6,171 bases of DNA, from assembly GCA_900321955.1 (NCBI GenBank), contig ONXX01000090.1, forward strand, positions 1-6,171. Direction: 5' to 3'. Positions 1-6,045 of this stretch are shown one piece after another. The notes beneath the pieces are model-generated. The model made no database searches, was not told the DNA's origin, and saw nothing but the letters and a program-made list of their open reading frames with translations. Source of the DNA: an uncultured Bacillota bacterium. Its GTDB lineage: Bacteria > Bacillota_I > Bacilli_A > Erysipelotrichales > Erysipelotrichaceae. Positions within the stretch are counted from its first letter, which is position 1. Each line of letters starts with the position of its first letter. The position numbers were made by a program, and so were the translations under genes.

Positions 1-723
1 GCCCTCGTGCGTCTGACCCAGAAGCTCATTAAGGATGATGGCCGACAGGTCGGCGAGACGCGCTTCCACTACGTTGACGAAAACATGATCGCCACACCTT
101 CCATTGCGGTCTCCCAGATCAAGAAGGAGATCACCAATATGGCTTACATTGCGATTGAAAACTTCAATCTGGCCATGGATATGATCAAGAAGGTTGACCT
201 GAGTGAAAAAGAAAAATTTGAAGCCAACGAGAAAGAACTCAATTTCTTGAACAGAGCTTTAGTTGATTTTGCCGCCAAACTGACGGGTAAGCATAACATC
301 GATAAGAACGACTATCTCTATCTTTTGTCGACCTATCGGACGATTGCCGATTTTGAAAGAATCGGTGATTATTCGGAAAACATCATGGAATATGCGGAGG
401 CCTTAAAGGAAAGCGGTGAGTCGTTTTCGGAAGACATCATCAAACAGATCGATGAACTCGATGATCTGATCAACCACCTTTGCGATGTCACCATCGAAGT
501 CTATACCGGCGCAGTCAGCCGTGATAACAAGGCAGCTGAGCAGCTGGAAGAATCGATCGATGTTTTGACGACCAAGATGAGTGAAGACCACATCCAACGC
601 ATGAACAAGGGCGATTTCTCTGCCAATGTCGGTGCGCAATATCTGAAACTGGCAAGAGATGTCGAAAGAATCGGCGATCACTTGATGAATATCAATACGA
701 AAGACTACATCGTATCCCACTAG
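1..723 (+). CDS. Na+/phosphate cotransporter, C-terminal PhoU-like region (5' end outside window)
   Basis: The reading frame is open from the first base (A-L-V-R-L-T...), so the gene starts upstream and only about 240 C-terminal residues are visible. No membrane segment is present. The visible part is helical and carries two PhoU-type signatures, DFERIGD (349-369) and DVERIGD (658-678), one in each three-helix repeat. The stretch HIQRMNKGDFS (about 592-624) matches HIQRLKNGYCS in the complete cotransporter downstream, and both precede the second signature by a similar distance. In PhoU proteins such E/D-x-x-x-D motifs bind metal ions. The lead-in segment FHYVDENMIATPSIAV resembles the linker between the transport domain and the PhoU tail in NptA-type Na/Pi cotransporters. 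A stand-alone PhoU is less likely because the protein extends well upstream of the first repeat. The stop codon is TAG and the next gene begins 13 nt later, so the two may share a transcript. Confidence 0.85.
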   Translation, partial: ALVRLTQKLIKDDGRQVGETRFHYVDENMIATPSIAVSQIKKEITNMAYIAIENFNLAMDMIKKVDLSEKEKFEANEKELNFLNRALVDFAAKLTGKHNIDKNDYLYLLSTYRTIADFERIGDYSENIMEYAEALKESGESFSEDIIKQIDELDDLINHLCDVTIEVYTGAVSRDNKAAEQLEESIDVLTTKMSEDHIQRMNKGDFSANVGAQYLKLARDVERIGDHLMNINTKDYIVSH

Positions 724-736
724 AAAGGAAAAGCGG

Positions 737-970
737 ATGGAACTTATCTGGTTATTGTTGAATGAATTTGAGATAAGCAGCGACAAGCGCAAAAAGCGTC
801 TTTTCCTTCTTTGCAACACCATTGCCTTTCTTTTGATCGGTGCGCTTGTGGCTTTTGTCGTCAATCTGATCCATCCGATCAGCATCGACTGGATCATCTG
901 CATCATCGCCTATATCGCCTGCGGCGTAGGCTATATCGGCGGCATCTTCTTTCTTTATAAAAAAGGGTAA
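737..970 (+). CDS. small two-helix membrane protein, function unknown
   Basis: This 77-residue protein has an ATG start and a good ribosome binding site, AAAGGA at 724-729, 7 nt upstream. It has two hydrophobic helices, about residues 22-45 and 52-74, joined by a short loop (HPISID). The basic cluster KRKKR (17-21) and the KK at the C-terminus suggest both ends face the cytoplasm. I do not recognise a family. It follows the upstream cotransporter gene after 13 nt and is probably co-transcribed with it. The frame stays open past its TAA stop into the decayed coding stretch downstream. The end of a second helix followed by KKG is nevertheless a natural terminus for a small membrane protein, so I treat it as an intact gene. 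It could instead be the surviving N-terminal piece of a longer broken gene. Confidence 0.7.
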   Translation: MELIWLLLNEFEISSDKRKKRLFLLCNTIAFLLIGALVAFVVNLIHPISIDWIICIIAYIACGVGYIGGIFFLYKKG

Positions 971-1230
971 ACCGAAAAGGTTTCATTCTGTTTCAATTGG
1001 TCTAAAGGCGGTTCCTGGTTTATCTCGGAAGAGGACGGAAAGAAAGCCGGTCTTACCTTGCAAAACGAAGACAAGACCCGGGTTCCTGGGCTTATCTCTA
1101 CAACAGCGGCGACTACTACTGGAAGGGACAGAAAGTGTCGATGACAGAAGCCAACGCCATCGTTCATTTCACCAACGATAGGGGGTATCAACCCGATACC
1201 TTGGAAGAAGCTCTGAAGTATTCCAACTGA
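971..1230 (+). pseudogene. frameshifted remnant of an unidentified protein-coding gene
   Basis: Two adjacent frames carry protein-like sequence but neither has a usable start. From 971 to about 1078, in the frame of the preceding small gene, it reads TEKVSFCFNWSKGGSWFISE and continues with an acidic, soluble-looking stretch to about 1078. From about 1081 to the TGA at 1228-1230, in the neighbouring frame, it reads GSWAYLYNSGDYYWKG and on to a tail ending in TLEEALKYSN. Restoring a single base in the CCCGGG run at 1077-1082 would join the two into one protein. GGTTCCTGG occurs at 1010-1018 and again at 1081-1089. With the base restored, the two encoded GSW motifs would be 24 codons apart, suggesting a short internal repeat. 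There is no ATG, GTG or TTG with a ribosome binding site in the first frame. I do not recognise the family. A sequencing error at the C/G run is possible, but it would still leave the missing 5' end unexplained. Confidence 0.55.
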
Positions 1231-1235
1231 TCTAT

Positions 1236-1252
1236 TTTACATAGATTTTACA
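1236..1252 (+). promoter_or_regulatory. candidate Pho box (PhoP-binding direct repeat)
   Basis: TTTACA occurs at 1236-1241 and 1247-1252, separated by 5 bp, giving an exact 11-bp period. The identity extends to TTTTACAT at 1235-1242 and 1246-1253. PhoP of Bacillus subtilis is known to bind TT(A/T/C)ACA hexamers repeated about every 11 bp upstream of Pho-regulon promoters. The site lies directly before an operon encoding a phosphate cotransporter and a PhoP/PhoR-like pair, so autoregulation by phosphate is the natural inference. Only one clear pair is visible. The next hexamer slot (1258-1263) does not match, and TTGACA at 1268 is one base off the period. Confidence 0.55.
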
Positions 1253-1267
1253 TTTGTATAAGCCATA

Positions 1268-1300
1268 TTGACACTCCACTTATATTAAAATGGTAATAAT
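1268..1300 (+). promoter_or_regulatory. promoter of the phosphate operon (exact -10 uncertain)
   Basis: TTGACA at 1268-1273 is a perfect -35 hexamer. With an 18-bp spacer, GGTAAT (1292-1297) would be the -10, and TAATAAT (1294-1300) lies next to it. This would put the transcript start almost on the GGGAG ribosome binding site (1302-1306), leaving very little leader. An alternative is TATATT (1281-1286) as the -10, with a start near 1293 and a poor -35. This would fit an activator-dependent promoter served by the Pho box at 1236-1252. The sequence cannot decide between the two. Confidence 0.5.
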
Positions 1301-1315
1301 TGGGAGTGATACAAT

Positions 1316-3103
1316 ATGGACTTTTTCAGTATCCTGGCAATGGTCGGCGGTCTGTCGCTATTCATGTATGGAATGAATACGATGGGCGACGGCCTATCAA
1401 AACTGGCTGGTGGCAAACTGGCAAGCATTCTTGAAAAACTGACTTCAAAGAGGATCTATGCGGTCATACTGGGTATGGTGGTGACCGCGGTCATCCAGTC
1501 ATCCTCGGCTACAACGGTCATGGTTGTCGGTTTTGTCAATTCAGGCATCATGAACCTGAATCAGGCAGTGGGCATCATCATCGGTGCCAACATCGGTACG
1601 ACATTAACATCCTGGCTTTTATCTTTAGTCGGTGTGGAAGGCGGCAACTTCTTCATGAACCTGCTCAAACCTTCTTCTTTATCGCCGATTATGGCCTTGA
1701 TCGGAATATTAATGATCATGTCCAAGAAGAGCCAGAAAAGCAAGGACATCGGCAGCATCTTCATCGGTTTTGCGATTTTGATGTTTGGCATGGAGACGAT
1801 GTCCGATGCAGTCAAACCTTTAGCCGATGATCCGAATTTCACCGGTATCCTGACCCGCTTCTCCAATCCTTTCCTCGGAGTAAGCATGGGCGCCATCCTG
1901 ACGGCGATCATCCAGTCTTCTTCAGCCTCCGTCGGTATCTTACAGGCTCTTTGTACGACAGGCGTCATCACCTATGCGGTGGCCGTCCCGATCATCATGG
2001 GACAGAACATCGGTACCTGCTTTACAGCCATCCTTTCTTCCGTCGGCGCCAACGTCAACGCCAGAAGGGCTTCCTTCATTCACATGTATTTCAACCTGAT
2101 CGGCACGATCATTTTCATGAGTGCCTTCTATTCATACAACGGCATCGTCGGCTTCCCGTTTATCAATGACGTGGTCAAGGCCAGCGATGTAGCTCTGATT
2201 CACTCGATCTTCAACGTGACCTGCACGATCATCCTGTATCCGATGGCTGATTTATTGGTCAAACTGGCAACCTGGACAGTCAAGGATGTCGATAAGAGCG
2301 AGACAGAAGGAAAGAAACTGGGTCTCGATGAGCGATTCTTACAACAGCCTTCCTTTGCGATCCAACGCTCGAGAGCCGCTCTGGAACAGATGGCAAATCA
2401 TGTTTCCAAATCGTCTGAACTGGCCAGTGATCTGCTTTCCTCCTTTGATGGCGATAAGGTCAAAGAGGTCTACAGCATTGAAGACCAGATCGATGAATAT
2501 GAAGACGCGCTCGCTTCCTATTTATTGAAGCTTTCCGATAAGCAGTTAAGCACGGAAGACAACAACTCGATGTCGCTGATCTTACATTCGATCGTTGATT
2601 TAGAGCGCATCTCTGATCATTGCAACAACATCAGTGAGAATATGGAGAACCTGCACAACAAGAAGCATTCCATTCCGGAAGTGACACTGAAGGAACTGGC
2701 CGTCCTGTCTTCTGCCGTGCGTCAGGTCGTCCATTATGCGACCAACGCCTTAAAGAATGAAGACTACGGCATTGCCATCGAGATCGAACCGCTGGAACAG
2801 GTCGTCGATGATCTCTCCAAGACGATTCGGCAGAGACACATCCAGCGTTTAAAGAACGGTTACTGTTCGATTGAAACCGGTCTGGTCATTGAGGATACGC
2901 TGATCGATCTGGAACGGATCTCCGATCACTGTTCCAATATCGCCATCGCGATCATCGAATTGAAGAATGAGAACCTCGATTCCCATTCCTATCTTCTGTC
3001 TTTATCCAAGAGCGATGACTCCACCTTCGCTCAGATCTACAACGCCTTCAAAGCAGAGTATTATTTGGATGGCAATGATGATATAGTTACAAAGGAAAAC
3101 TAA
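1316..3103 (+). CDS. Na+/phosphate cotransporter with fused C-terminal PhoU-like domain
   Basis: This 595-residue membrane protein should import inorganic phosphate using the sodium gradient. Residues 1 to about 320 are hydrophobic and contain the family's inverted duplication. The first half has QSSSATT (61-67) and GANIGT (90-95); the second has QSSSASV (200-206) and GQNIGT (229-234). The paired QSSS motifs form the substrate/Na+ site in the NptA/SLC34-like family. Residues about 340-570 are soluble, helical and PhoU-like, with DLERISD at 428-434 and again at 531-537, the positions expected for metal-binding E/D-x-x-x-D motifs. Total length is usual for Na/Pi cotransporters with a PhoU tail. 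The ATG has GGGAG at 1302-1306, 9 nt upstream. The stop TAA shares its last base with the start of the response regulator gene, so translation of the two is probably coupled. A candidate Pho box lies just upstream. It is a paralogue of the truncated cotransporter at 1-723, which has G rather than S in both PhoU signatures. Confidence 0.93.
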   Translation: MDFFSILAMVGGLSLFMYGMNTMGDGLSKLAGGKLASILEKLTSKRIYAVILGMVVTAVIQSSSATTVMVVGFVNSGIMNLNQAVGIIIGANIGTTLTSWLLSLVGVEGGNFFMNLLKPSSLSPIMALIGILMIMSKKSQKSKDIGSIFIGFAILMFGMETMSDAVKPLADDPNFTGILTRFSNPFLGVSMGAILTAIIQSSSASVGILQALCTTGVITYAVAVPIIMGQNIGTCFTAILSSVGANVNARRASFIHMYFNLIGTIIFMSAFYSYNGIVGFPFINDVVKASDVALIHSIFNVTCTIILYPMADLLVKLATWTVKDVDKSETEGKKLGLDERFLQQPSFAIQRSRAALEQMANHVSKSSELASDLLSSFDGDKVKEVYSIEDQIDEYEDALASYLLKLSDKQLSTEDNNSMSLILHSIVDLERISDHCNNISENMENLHNKKHSIPEVTLKELAVLSSAVRQVVHYATNALKNEDYGIAIEIEPLEQVVDDLSKTIRQRHIQRLKNGYCSIETGLVIEDTLIDLERISDHCSNIAIAIIELKNENLDSHSYLLSLSKSDDSTFAQIYNAFKAEYYLDGNDDIVTKEN

Positions 3104-3765
3104 TGGCACTTATCTACATCGTCGAAGACGACAGCAACATCCAGGAGATCGAAGAATACGCCCTCAAAAATGCCGGACACAGTACCCGGACCTTTTCCGA
3201 TGGGGCTTCTTTATTTCAGGAGATGAAGACGGCTTTGCCCGACCTCATCGTTTTGGATATCATGCTGCCGGACATGAACGGCAATGAGATCTTAAGCCAG
3301 ATCAAGTCCGATAAGCGGACCAAGTCCATTCCGGTGGTCATGGTGACCGCCAAGACGGCCGAGATCGATGCCGTCCGTTCCTTTGACTACGGTGCCGATG
3401 AATACATACGCAAGCCTTTCTCTTTGATGGAATACATTTCCCGCATCAATCGTCTTTTGAAAGAGGACGAAGATGACGCTGATAAGGTCTTAGGCGATAT
3501 CCGCATCGATATGAAAAAACATCAGGCCTATGTCCATGAGGAAGAGATCGCTTTGACCTATAAGGAATTTGAATTATTGCTGCTTTTAGTCAAGAACAGC
3601 GGCATCGTCTTATCCAGGGAAAAGATCCTGGAAAAGGTCTGGGGCTATGACTATGAGGGCGAATCCAGAACGCTGGATATGCATATCGTGTCACTGCGCC
3701 AGAAGATCGCTGCTTCGCAACATAAGATCCGCACGGTCAGAAACGTCGGGTATGTCATCGAATGA
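3103..3765 (+). CDS. phoP: PhoP/PhoB-like response regulator (OmpR family)
   Basis: This 220-residue DNA-binding response regulator has an N-terminal receiver domain (about 1-120). It has the acidic pair E8/D9/D10, the phosphoacceptor D52 in LIVLDIMLPDMNG, T82 in VMVTAK and K104 in IRKPF. A C-terminal winged-helix domain (about 128-219) shows the typical LTYKEFELLLLL, SREKILEKVWGYDY and R-T-L-D-M-H-I-x-x-L-R-x-K recognition-helix region, ending in RTVRNVGYVIE. All key residues are present and the length is standard. AAAGGA at 3091-3096 serves as ribosome binding site inside the end of the transporter gene. The start overlaps that gene's stop by 1 nt, and its own stop overlaps the kinase start by 4 nt. 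The OmpR/PhoB family is certain. The phosphate role rests on the operon with a Na/Pi cotransporter and the Pho box, so the gene symbol is an inference from context. Confidence 0.9.
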   Translation: MALIYIVEDDSNIQEIEEYALKNAGHSTRTFSDGASLFQEMKTALPDLIVLDIMLPDMNGNEILSQIKSDKRTKSIPVVMVTAKTAEIDAVRSFDYGADEYIRKPFSLMEYISRINRLLKEDEDDADKVLGDIRIDMKKHQAYVHEEEIALTYKEFELLLLLVKNSGIVLSREKILEKVWGYDYEGESRTLDMHIVSLRQKIAASQHKIRTVRNVGYVIE

Positions 3766-5090
3766 GACAGCGGATCAATAAAAATCTGATCCTGATCGCC
3801 TTGCTGGCGGTACTGGCCAGCGTCATCAGTATCACCTATATCTATTACGGCATGTTTCAGGAGCGGGTACGTTCCGATTTGGAAGTCTGTATCGAGCTCT
3901 TAAAGGATACCCACTATCTGGAATCGCCCGATATCGATCCGGAGGCCATCGATCTCAAGACCGATATCCGCGATTTACGAGTCACCTGGATCTCCGAGGA
4001 TGGTCATGTCTTATATGACAACGACAACACGGCGGCAAAACTGGAAAACCACCTCAACCGCAGCGAGATCATCGATGCGATCAATACCGGCAAGGGGGAA
4101 GCGGTCCGTGTCTCCGATACGATGTCGGTCAATACCTTTTATTATGCCTTGCGCTTAGACAACGGGACGATCCTTCGTGTTGCCACGGAAGCCCAGTCGA
4201 TCTTCGTGGTCTTTGCCGGGGCAGCACCGGCGATCCTGATCATCGTCTTGATCATCGTTATGGTCTGCGTCCTCTTGTCACAGGTCTTGACCTCGCAGAT
4301 CGTCAAACCGATCGAAAACATCGCCGAAAACATTGACCGGCCCAATCTGGAAGCACCTTACAACGAGCTGCGTCCTTTCCTCAATAAGATCAAGCACCAG
4401 CACGAGACGATCTTGGAGAATGTGCAGGTCAAACAGGACTTCACTGCCAACGTCTCCCATGAACTCAAGACCCCTTTGACTTCCATCTCCGGCTATGCCG
4501 AGCTCATGGAGTTTGATAAGGAAGCGACGAAGCAGCAGAAGCACTTTGCCGGCGAGATCCGCAAGAACGCCAACCGTCTCTTAAAGCTCATCGAAGACAT
4601 CCTTTATCTTTCCAAGCTGGATGACCAAAGCCGGCAGATCGAAATGGACAGGGTGGATTTACGAAACGTGGTGAAGCGCTGCATCAATGAGGCGGCGATC
4701 GCCATGGCGGAACGCAGGATCAAGCTCAGTTCCGATCTGGATGAGTGCTATGTCCGTGGCAATGAGGACATGTTGTATGAACTGGTGGAAAATCTCATTC
4801 AGAATGCGATACGCTACAACGTCGAAGGCGGAACGATTTTCGTTTCATTGAAGAATGTCGGTGAAGAGGTCAAACTCACCGTTAAGGACAGCGGCATCGG
4901 CATACCGGAAAAAGATCAGGCGAAGGTCTTTGAACGCTTCTATCGCGTCGACAAGAGCCGTTCGAAAAAGACCGGTGGTACCGGCCTTGGTCTGGCGATC
5001 GTCAAGCACATCGCCGAGATTCATGGAGCTGCAATAGACCTTCAAAGCAAGGAGAAAGAAGGGACGGCCATCACGGTCACCTTCCATTAA
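3762..5090 (+). CDS. phoR: PhoR-like membrane sensor histidine kinase
   Basis: This 442-residue kinase should phosphorylate the adjacent response regulator. A first membrane helix spans about residues 8-28, an extracytoplasmic domain about 30-146, and a second helix about 147-173. The linker (174-220) starts with IVKPIENIAENI, resembling only the first part of a HAMP domain, and no PAS domain is evident. The dimerisation/phosphotransfer domain has the H-box FTANVSHELKTPLTSISGYAE with H233 as phosphoacceptor. The ATP-binding domain has the N-box (ENLIQNAIRYN, N348), G1 box DSGIGI (376-381), F-box FERFYRVD (390-397) and G2 box GGTGLGLAI (405-413). All catalytic motifs are intact. The ATG at 3762 overlaps the regulator's TGA by 4 nt, so translation is coupled. 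The H-box and context fit the PhoR group. The sensed signal cannot be read from the sequence, and contact with the transporter's PhoU tail is only a hypothesis. Confidence 0.9.
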   Translation: MRQRINKNLILIALLAVLASVISITYIYYGMFQERVRSDLEVCIELLKDTHYLESPDIDPEAIDLKTDIRDLRVTWISEDGHVLYDNDNTAAKLENHLNRSEIIDAINTGKGEAVRVSDTMSVNTFYYALRLDNGTILRVATEAQSIFVVFAGAAPAILIIVLIIVMVCVLLSQVLTSQIVKPIENIAENIDRPNLEAPYNELRPFLNKIKHQHETILENVQVKQDFTANVSHELKTPLTSISGYAELMEFDKEATKQQKHFAGEIRKNANRLLKLIEDILYLSKLDDQSRQIEMDRVDLRNVVKRCINEAAIAMAERRIKLSSDLDECYVRGNEDMLYELVENLIQNAIRYNVEGGTIFVSLKNVGEEVKLTVKDSGIGIPEKDQAKVFERFYRVDKSRSKKTGGTGLGLAIVKHIAEIHGAAIDLQSKEKEGTAITVTFH

Positions 5091-5094
5091 GACG

Positions 5095-5120
5095 AAAACG
5101 GAAATTTCCGTTTTTTTCTT
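5095..5120 (+). terminator. intrinsic terminator of the phosphate operon
   Basis: A perfect palindrome spans 5095-5114, with arms AAAACGGA and TCCGTTTT around a central AATT. It runs into the T tract TTTTTTTCTT (5111-5120). It begins 4 nt after the kinase stop, as expected for the end of the three-gene operon. The stem has only three G/C pairs, so it may be of moderate strength. Confidence 0.75.
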
Positions 5121-5155
5121 TGCAACAACGGCAGGTGAAATAGTAGTATTATAGT
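5120..5155 (+). promoter_or_regulatory. weak candidate promoter for the hydrolase gene
   Basis: TTGCAA (5120-5125) resembles a -35, and TATTAT (5147-5152) or TATAGT (5150-5155) resembles a -10, but the spacing of 21-24 bp is too long for a good sigma-70-type promoter. Some promoter is needed here because a terminator precedes and the gene starts within 50 bp. The -10-like elements would place the transcript start close to the GTG at 5160. Confidence 0.25.
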
Positions 5156-5159
5156 ACTT

Positions 5160-5987
5160 GTGAAACGTTCAAGAAGCGCTGCGGTATGTGAAAGAATTGC
5201 CAAGACAGCCATCGTTCCGAAAGGGAAAACGATGACCGAGGTCATCCTGAAACATCGCCGCAATAAGGGAAAAAAGAAATACAAACTGCCTCTTTTGTTT
5301 CAGATCAGGGACAAGGGAAAGATCGATGATGTCATCGGTGCCGATATGCAGTTATTCTACATGAATGTGGAATCAGACAGCGACAAACTGATCGTCTATC
5401 TTCATGGCGGGGCCTATGTCGAGGAGATGCTGCCGTTTCATTGGCTGATGCTGGACAAGATCACAGCGAATGTGGACGCGACCTTCCGCAAGGTCTTAAA
5501 GTATTATCCGGACAAAAAGATCATCTTCATGGGTGATTCGGCCGGCGGCGGTCTGGCCTTAGGTTTAAGCATGTATGTGGCTTCAATCGGACTTATGGTA
5601 CCGGATAAGCTGATCCTTTTATCCCCTTGGGTCGATCTGCTTATGGACAACCCGGAGATCAAGAATTATCTGAAAGTCGATCCGACCTTGAAGTACGATG
5701 ATCTGAGTGTCGATGCTGCCTATTGGGCAAACGGGACCGATTTAAAGGATTATCGGCTCTCGCCGATCTATGGCGATCTGAGTGTATTAAAGGATGTGTC
5801 CTTGTTCTGCGGTACCCATGAATTCTTCTATCCGGATATCGTGAAGTTTTCCGCTATGTTAAAAGAAAAGGGAGTCAAAAATTCCCTGTATGTGGGGGAA
5901 GGACTCAACCACGTCTTCCCGGCTTTCCCGATACCGGAAGCCGATCTGGCGATCAGGGAAATTGTCAAACTGATTCAGGAAGTTTAA
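5160..5987 (+). CDS. alpha/beta hydrolase (HSL/acetyl-hydrolase type) with probable internal deletion
   Basis: This is a predicted cytoplasmic esterase-like protein of 275 residues from the GTG start. The oxyanion-hole motif YLHGGAY is at 80-86, with H82. The nucleophile elbow GDSAGGG is at 125-131, with S127. LLSPWVDL is at 153-160, the segment YRLSPIYGDL at 198-207, the acid candidate is E221 or D226 in CGTHEFFYPD, and the catalytic His is H251 in LNHVFP. The order and spacing fit the hormone-sensitive-lipase-like family except for one gap. H82 to S127 is only 45 residues, where the family normally has about 70, and the usual P-x-Y-x-L-A-P-E/K-H segment is absent after NVDAT (about 5475-5490). 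The frame is intact, so this looks like an in-frame deletion that may impair folding. The start is uncertain. GTG 5160 has no nearby ribosome binding site, whereas ATG 5232 (251 residues) has GAAAGGGA at 5219-5226. I keep GTG because the extra N-terminal residues look like those of family members. Confidence 0.8.
   Translation: MKRSRSAAVCERIAKTAIVPKGKTMTEVILKHRRNKGKKKYKLPLLFQIRDKGKIDDVIGADMQLFYMNVESDSDKLIVYLHGGAYVEEMLPFHWLMLDKITANVDATFRKVLKYYPDKKIIFMGDSAGGGLALGLSMYVASIGLMVPDKLILLSPWVDLLMDNPEIKNYLKVDPTLKYDDLSVDAAYWANGTDLKDYRLSPIYGDLSVLKDVSLFCGTHEFFYPDIVKFSAMLKEKGVKNSLYVGEGLNHVFPAFPIPEADLAIREIVKLIQEV
5219..5226 (+). promoter_or_regulatory. ribosome binding site favouring an alternative hydrolase start at 5232
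   Basis: GAAAGGGA ends 5 nt before an in-frame ATG at 5232-5234. It resembles the AAAGGA sites before the genes at 737 and 3103. The GTG at 5160 has only AGGTGA at 5133-5138, 21 nt away, which is too far. This site therefore argues for a 251-residue product, although it could be a chance match inside the coding region. Confidence 0.4.
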
Positions 5988-6016
5988 GCTGCTTATAAGG
6001 CGGCTTTTCATTTTGT
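5987..6016 (+). terminator. intrinsic terminator after the hydrolase gene
   Basis: The arms AGCTGC (5987-5992) and GCGGCT (6000-6005) pair with one T-G wobble, and TT/AG can extend the stem to leave a small ATA loop. The tail TTTTCATTTTG follows directly. The hairpin overlaps the last base of the hydrolase stop codon and separates it from the nitroreductase gene. Confidence 0.65.
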
Positions 6017-6045
6017 TACGATTTGTGTCTAAATGTGCATTTCGA

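Noticed and set aside
403..906. 167-codon open frame on the - strand
   Set aside because: It is antisense to the PhoU region and the small membrane gene, both of which have coherent products and ribosome binding sites. The translation shows no recognisable domain.
968..970. Stop-codon read-through from the small membrane gene into the remnant
   Set aside because: The stop is TAA, no stimulatory structure is evident, and the downstream frame soon needs a frameshift as well, so decay is simpler than programmed recoding.
1010..1089. GGTTCCTGG direct repeat as an attachment or insertion site
   Set aside because: It is only 9 bp, lies inside coding-like sequence where both copies encode GSW, and no mobile gene or terminal inverted repeat is nearby.
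955..1191. 78-codon open frame on the - strand across the remnant
   Set aside because: The translation is low in recognisable structure, whereas the + strand shows protein-like sequence with a repeated motif and a single correctable frameshift.
1561..1971. 136-codon open frame on the - strand inside the cotransporter
   Set aside because: It is a mirror of the transport domain's repeated codons. The + strand product has all family motifs.
4278..4544. 88-codon open frame on the - strand inside the kinase gene
   Set aside because: It lies entirely opposite the H-box region of an intact histidine kinase and has no independent support.
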